Below are positions 61,303 through 64,000 of a stretch of 64,000 nt of DNA, piece by piece. The DNA lies in contig CALSPX010000006.1 in the NCBI GenBank assembly GCA_943788345.1, positions 62,001 to 126,000 of the forward strand, in the 5' to 3' direction. The stretch's first letter is position 1; the number at the start of each line of letters is the position of its first letter. The position numbers and the translations under genes are program-made. The stretch comes from Ascidiaceihabitans sp023955215 (lineage in GTDB: Bacteria; Pseudomonadota; Alphaproteobacteria; Rhodobacterales; Rhodobacteraceae). Under the pieces are notes generated by a model, which was not told the DNA's origin, did not search any database, and worked only from the letters and a program-made list of their open reading frames with translations.

Positions 61303-62682
61303 ATGGCAAAATCAACAACCACCTTCACATGTTCCGCCTGCGGCGCTAGCTCGACCAAATGGTCAGGCCGCTGCGATGGCTGTGGCGATTGGAATACAAT
61401 CTCTGAGGACACTGGTCTTTCAACGTCTGGCCCAACTGGCAAGGCAAGTAAGTCCATTGGTGCACGGCGTGGCAGCACAATTGAACTGACAGACCTTGCT
61501 ACCGAAGAGGCCCCGCCCCCACGCACGCACTCAGGTATGAATGAACTGGACCGTGTTTTAGGAGGCGGCTTGGTCCCGTCTTCTGCAATCTTGGTTGGCG
61601 GTGATCCAGGAATCGGAAAATCAACACTTTTGCTTCAGGCTGCAGCTCAGTTCGCAAACGCTGGCTTGAAAACCATTTACGTGTCTGGCGAGGAAGCCAA
61701 TGCTCAGGTGCGCATGCGAGCAAAACGTTTGGGTCTTGCCGACGCACCTGTCAAACTCGCTGCAGAAACCAACTTACGCAACATTCTGACCACCCTTGAG
61801 GTAGAAAAACCTCAACTGGTCATCATCGATTCCATTCAAACTATGTGGTCTGACACCGTCGACAGCGCCCCGGGTTCTGTCAGCCAGGTGCGCAGTGCAG
61901 CCCATGAATTAACCACTTTTGCTAAGCGCAACGGTATTTCAGTTGTCTTGGTTGGACATGTCACCAAAGATGGGCAAATCGCTGGCCCACGTGTCGTTGA
62001 GCACATGGTTGATACGGTTTTGTATTTCGAAGGCGAGCGTGGACATCAATTCCGCATTCTTCGCGCCGTAAAGAACCGCTTTGGTCCATCCGACGAAATC
62101 GGTGTTTTTGAAATGACAGGCCGTGGCTTGTCCCAAGTCACCAATCCTTCTGCATTGTTCCTAAGTGAACGTGGTGAACCAAGCCCCGGGTCAGTGGTAT
62201 TTGCAGGTGTTGAAGGCACCCGCCCCGTTTTGGTCGAGCTTCAAGCCCTCGTAGCACCAAGTCCCCACTCCCAACCGCGCAGAACTGTTGTGGGCTGGGA
62301 CGGCGGACGGTTGGCTATGATTTTAGCCGTTCTGGAATCACGATGCGGCATCCCGTTTACAGGCCTAGATGTATACTTGAATGTCGCGGGTGGCATGAAA
62401 ATCAGTGAACCTGCAGCTGACTTGGCTGTTGCTGCTGCCTTAGTCAGTGCGCGAGAAGACTCGGCTTTGCCGGACGGGGCGGTTGTTTTTGGCGAAATAA
62501 GTCTTTCTGGAGCCCTCAGACCGGCTCCACAGACCGAAAACAGGTTGAAAGAGGCGCAAAAACTTGGTTTTACGTCGGCAATCGCGCCTACTGGTGGAAA
62601 GTCGATAGACGTGAGTGGCATATCCCTAAATCAAATGGGTGATTTGACTGCATTTGTTGGTGAAGTGTTCGGTGCTGGTTAA
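61303..62682 (+). CDS. radA: DNA repair protein RadA (Sms)
   Basis: A 459-residue RecA-like protein that aids branch migration during recombination. It has an N-terminal C4 zinc finger (CSACGASSTKWSGRCDGCGDW, about 9-29), Walker A VGGDPGIGKSTLLLQAA (about 99-115), Walker B QLVIIDSIQTMW (about 168-179), the RadA-specific KNRFGP motif (about 257) and a Lon-like C-terminal domain (LNVAGGMKISEPAADLAVAAALVS, about 359-382). All domains are complete. Confidence 0.96.
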   Translation: MAKSTTTFTCSACGASSTKWSGRCDGCGDWNTISEDTGLSTSGPTGKASKSIGARRGSTIELTDLATEEAPPPRTHSGMNELDRVLGGGLVPSSAILVGGDPGIGKSTLLLQAAAQFANAGLKTIYVSGEEANAQVRMRAKRLGLADAPVKLAAETNLRNILTTLEVEKPQLVIIDSIQTMWSDTVDSAPGSVSQVRSAAHELTTFAKRNGISVVLVGHVTKDGQIAGPRVVEHMVDTVLYFEGERGHQFRILRAVKNRFGPSDEIGVFEMTGRGLSQVTNPSALFLSERGEPSPGSVVFAGVEGTRPVLVELQALVAPSPHSQPRRTVVGWDGGRLAMILAVLESRCGIPFTGLDVYLNVAGGMKISEPAADLAVAAALVSAREDSALPDGAVVFGEISLSGALRPAPQTENRLKEAQKLGFTSAIAPTGGKSIDVSGISLNQMGDLTAFVGEVFGAG

Positions 62683-62708
62683 GTATCGAAATCGAAAGGC
62701 AGAAGACT

Positions 62709-63266
62709 ATGGATTTTACAATTATTGACGGCGTTGTCGCCATAGTCATCATTTTGTCAGCTTTGCTGGCCTATGGTCGTGGTTTGGTTCGCGAAGTCAT
62801 GGCAATCGTCGGATGGATCGCTGCGGCCGTTCTGGGTTTTATGTTCGCTCCGCGCGTCGAACCACTTGTGCGTGAGATACCTGTTGTTGGCGACATCATC
62901 GCGGACAGCTGTGAACTCAGCGTGATTGGCGCATTTGCGATTGTCTTCTCACTTGCATTGATCGTTATGTCTTTATTCACTCCTCTCTTTTCTTCGCTGA
63001 TCCGCCGCTCTGCGCTGGGTGGCTTGGATCAGGGTTTGGGTTTTCTCTTTGGCGTCGTGCGTGGCCTTCTGCTCGTCGCAATCGCTTTCTTTGTTTATGA
63101 CACAGTTATCACCGGTCAAGAGTTTACAATCGTGGACGAAAGCCGCTCTGCAGCAGTATTTGGTCGCTTCACTGGAGATATCCAAGAGCAAGAACCAGAG
63201 CAGGCGCTTGGCTGGATCACACAACAATACGAAAACCTAGTTGGCAGCTGTGGTGCAGCAGAATAA
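62709..63266 (+). CDS. cvpA: Colicin V production protein family (CvpA)
   Basis: A 185-residue inner-membrane protein with four helices: IIDGVVAIVIILSALLAYGRGLVREVMAIVGWIAAAVLGFMFAP, VIGAFAIVFSLALIVMSLF, and LGGLDQGLGFLFGVVRGLLLVAIAFFVYD. The RSALGGLDQGLGFLFGVVRG segment is the CvpA signature. cvpA commonly sits upstream of purF, as here. It has been linked to envelope stress tolerance and colicin production in other bacteria. Its stop overlaps an unusual set of alternative hairpins. Confidence 0.9.
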   Translation: MDFTIIDGVVAIVIILSALLAYGRGLVREVMAIVGWIAAAVLGFMFAPRVEPLVREIPVVGDIIADSCELSVIGAFAIVFSLALIVMSLFTPLFSSLIRRSALGGLDQGLGFLFGVVRGLLLVAIAFFVYDTVITGQEFTIVDESRSAAVFGRFTGDIQEQEPEQALGWITQQYENLVGSCGAAE

Positions 63267-63352
63267 GCGGAAACATCCGCTTACCAAGCGGATCTAGCGA
63301 TGACACAAAATTAACTCACGAAACTATCCAACAATCGATGATAGTTTCGTGA
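63265..63352. promoter_or_regulatory. Alternative hairpins and a 13 bp inverted repeat before purF
   Basis: AAGCGGA (63265-63271), TCCGCTT (63276-63282) and AAGCGGAT (63286-63293) are related so that the middle copy can pair with either side, giving two mutually exclusive stems. A separate perfect 13 bp inverted repeat follows, TCACGAAACTATC (63316-63328) and GATAGTTTCGTGA (63340-63352). Neither is followed by a T run on the plus strand. This could be an RNA switch or operator for purF. Confidence 0.5.
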
Positions 63353-63413
63353 CACTTGCCCCAGATTTGCGTAACAGGGGCACAATGACAGTTGACGGAA
63401 CAGGAGCTACCCT

Positions 63414-64000
63414 TTGTCCCAACATATGCCCCCCGCCCATCCCTTTGATGATGATAAATTAAAGGAAGAATGTGGCGTCTTTGGTGTCATAGGAACAAAA
63501 GATGCGGCAAACTTTGTCGCACTTGGCCTACATGCACTCCAGCATCGCGGACAAGAAGCTGGTGGGATCGTTAGTTATGACGAAGAACACGGCTTTAACT
63601 CTGCACGCCGCTTTGGCTATGTACGTGACAACTTCACGTCCCAAAAGATTATGGAAACTTTGCCGGGGCCGCTTTCGATCGGCCACGTGCGGTATTCCAC
63701 TTCAGGCAACAAAGGCCAAACAGCGATCCGCGACGTACAGCCGTTTTTTGGCGAGTTCGCCCAAGGCGGCGCTGCCATAGCGCACAACGGCAATATTACC
63801 AACGCCAATGCGTTGCGCCGCGAATTGATTGAACGTGGCTCAATTTTCCAAAGCTCATCTGACAGCGAATGTATCATTCACTTGATGGCCCGCTCAATGC
63901 AGCGCAGCATTCCAGAACGTATGGAAGATGCATTGCGCCGTGTTGAAGGTGCCTTTTCTATCGTTGCGATGACCCGTACCAAATTGATGGGTGTTCGTGA
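63414..64000 (+). CDS. purF: Amidophosphoribosyltransferase (C-terminus beyond window)
   Basis: First committed step of purine synthesis, adding the glutamine amide to PRPP. The 195 codons present show the Ntn-type glutaminase domain: the conserved KEECGVFGVIG with the nucleophile Cys freed by propeptide cleavage, LGLHALQHRGQEAGGI, IGHVRYSTSGN and IAHNGNITNANALRREL. The phosphoribosyltransferase domain lies beyond base 64000. The start is placed at TTG 63414, which has AGGAG 7 nt upstream; ATG 63426 in the same frame is the alternative but its spacing to AGGAG is 19 nt. Confidence 0.93.
   Translation, partial: MSQHMPPAHPFDDDKLKEECGVFGVIGTKDAANFVALGLHALQHRGQEAGGIVSYDEEHGFNSARRFGYVRDNFTSQKIMETLPGPLSIGHVRYSTSGNKGQTAIRDVQPFFGEFAQGGAAIAHNGNITNANALRRELIERGSIFQSSSDSECIIHLMARSMQRSIPERMEDALRRVEGAFSIVAMTRTKLMGVR

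Overview
The window looks like a chromosomal segment of a marine alphaproteobacterium of the order Rhodobacterales (Roseobacter group). The evidence is the combination of moderate GC content, a class II B12-dependent ribonucleotide reductase, an alphaproteobacterial GAAC-N7-GAAC SOS box before lexA, a fused indolepyruvate ferredoxin oxidoreductase, a gene-transfer-agent type holin/endolysin pair, and the gene orders trpGDC-moaC-moeA-lexA-comEC-gltX-gltA and alr-mlaEF-radA-cvpA-purF. This is inferred from protein families and synteny; no database search was run. There is no insertion sequence, CRISPR array or intact prophage. Nearly all of the window is core metabolism, with a few accessory insertions.

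Layout. 1-7 kb: aromatic catabolism. This holds pobA with a divergent AraC regulator, then a MarR regulator divergent from hmgA-fahA (homogentisate breakdown), then a sulfatase/phosphonate-hydrolase superfamily enzyme. 7-14 kb: a DnaQ-like exonuclease, nrdJ with a 0.6 kb regulatory region (NrdR-type boxes and a perfect DnaA box), tRNA-Pro(UGG), a DUF192 protein, a double cold-shock protein and pdxH. 14-20 kb: fabI, gpt, a class I/II aminotransferase, a PpiD/SurA-like foldase and trpE. 20-32 kb: an antisense YibQ-like gene between trpE and trpG, then the tightly overlapping run trpG-trpD-trpC-moaC-(GIY-YIG gene)-moeA, then lexA, comEC, gltX and gltA.

32.7-35 kb: an accessory cluster of one RTX-type calcium-binding protein with two tandem modules and two small proteins that resemble single C-terminal modules of it. 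35-42 kb (mostly minus strand): an enoyl-CoA hydratase family gene and cytochrome c maturation genes ccmH, ccmF and ccmE, with a GTA-type endolysin/holin pair between ccmE and ccmF, then argC, murI and a PlsC-family acyltransferase. 43-48 kb: indolepyruvate ferredoxin oxidoreductase, a divergent LysR regulator, and a long intergenic region with a candidate small RNA of about 80 nt and a cluster of TGTAC motifs. 48-53 kb: purL and a CoxE/CoxD-like VWA + MoxR pair. 52.8-64 kb: a protein of unknown function, pyrC, pyrE, dnaB, an alanine racemase gene broken by a one-base frameshift, the mlaE/mlaF transporter genes, a half-size PqiA-like protein, a membrane coiled-coil protein, radA, cvpA and the start of purF.

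The best candidates for a second look are: the lysis pair between ccmE and ccmF with a near-CtrA site upstream; the GIY-YIG/DUF4357 gene inserted with overlapping start and stop codons between moaC and moeA; the RTX protein with two satellite modules; the candidate sRNA at 47591-47670; the alr frameshift; and a set of perfect inverted repeats before dnaB and purF. None is proven to be a new system. Starts were corrected where motif position or a ribosome binding site argued against the longest reading frame.
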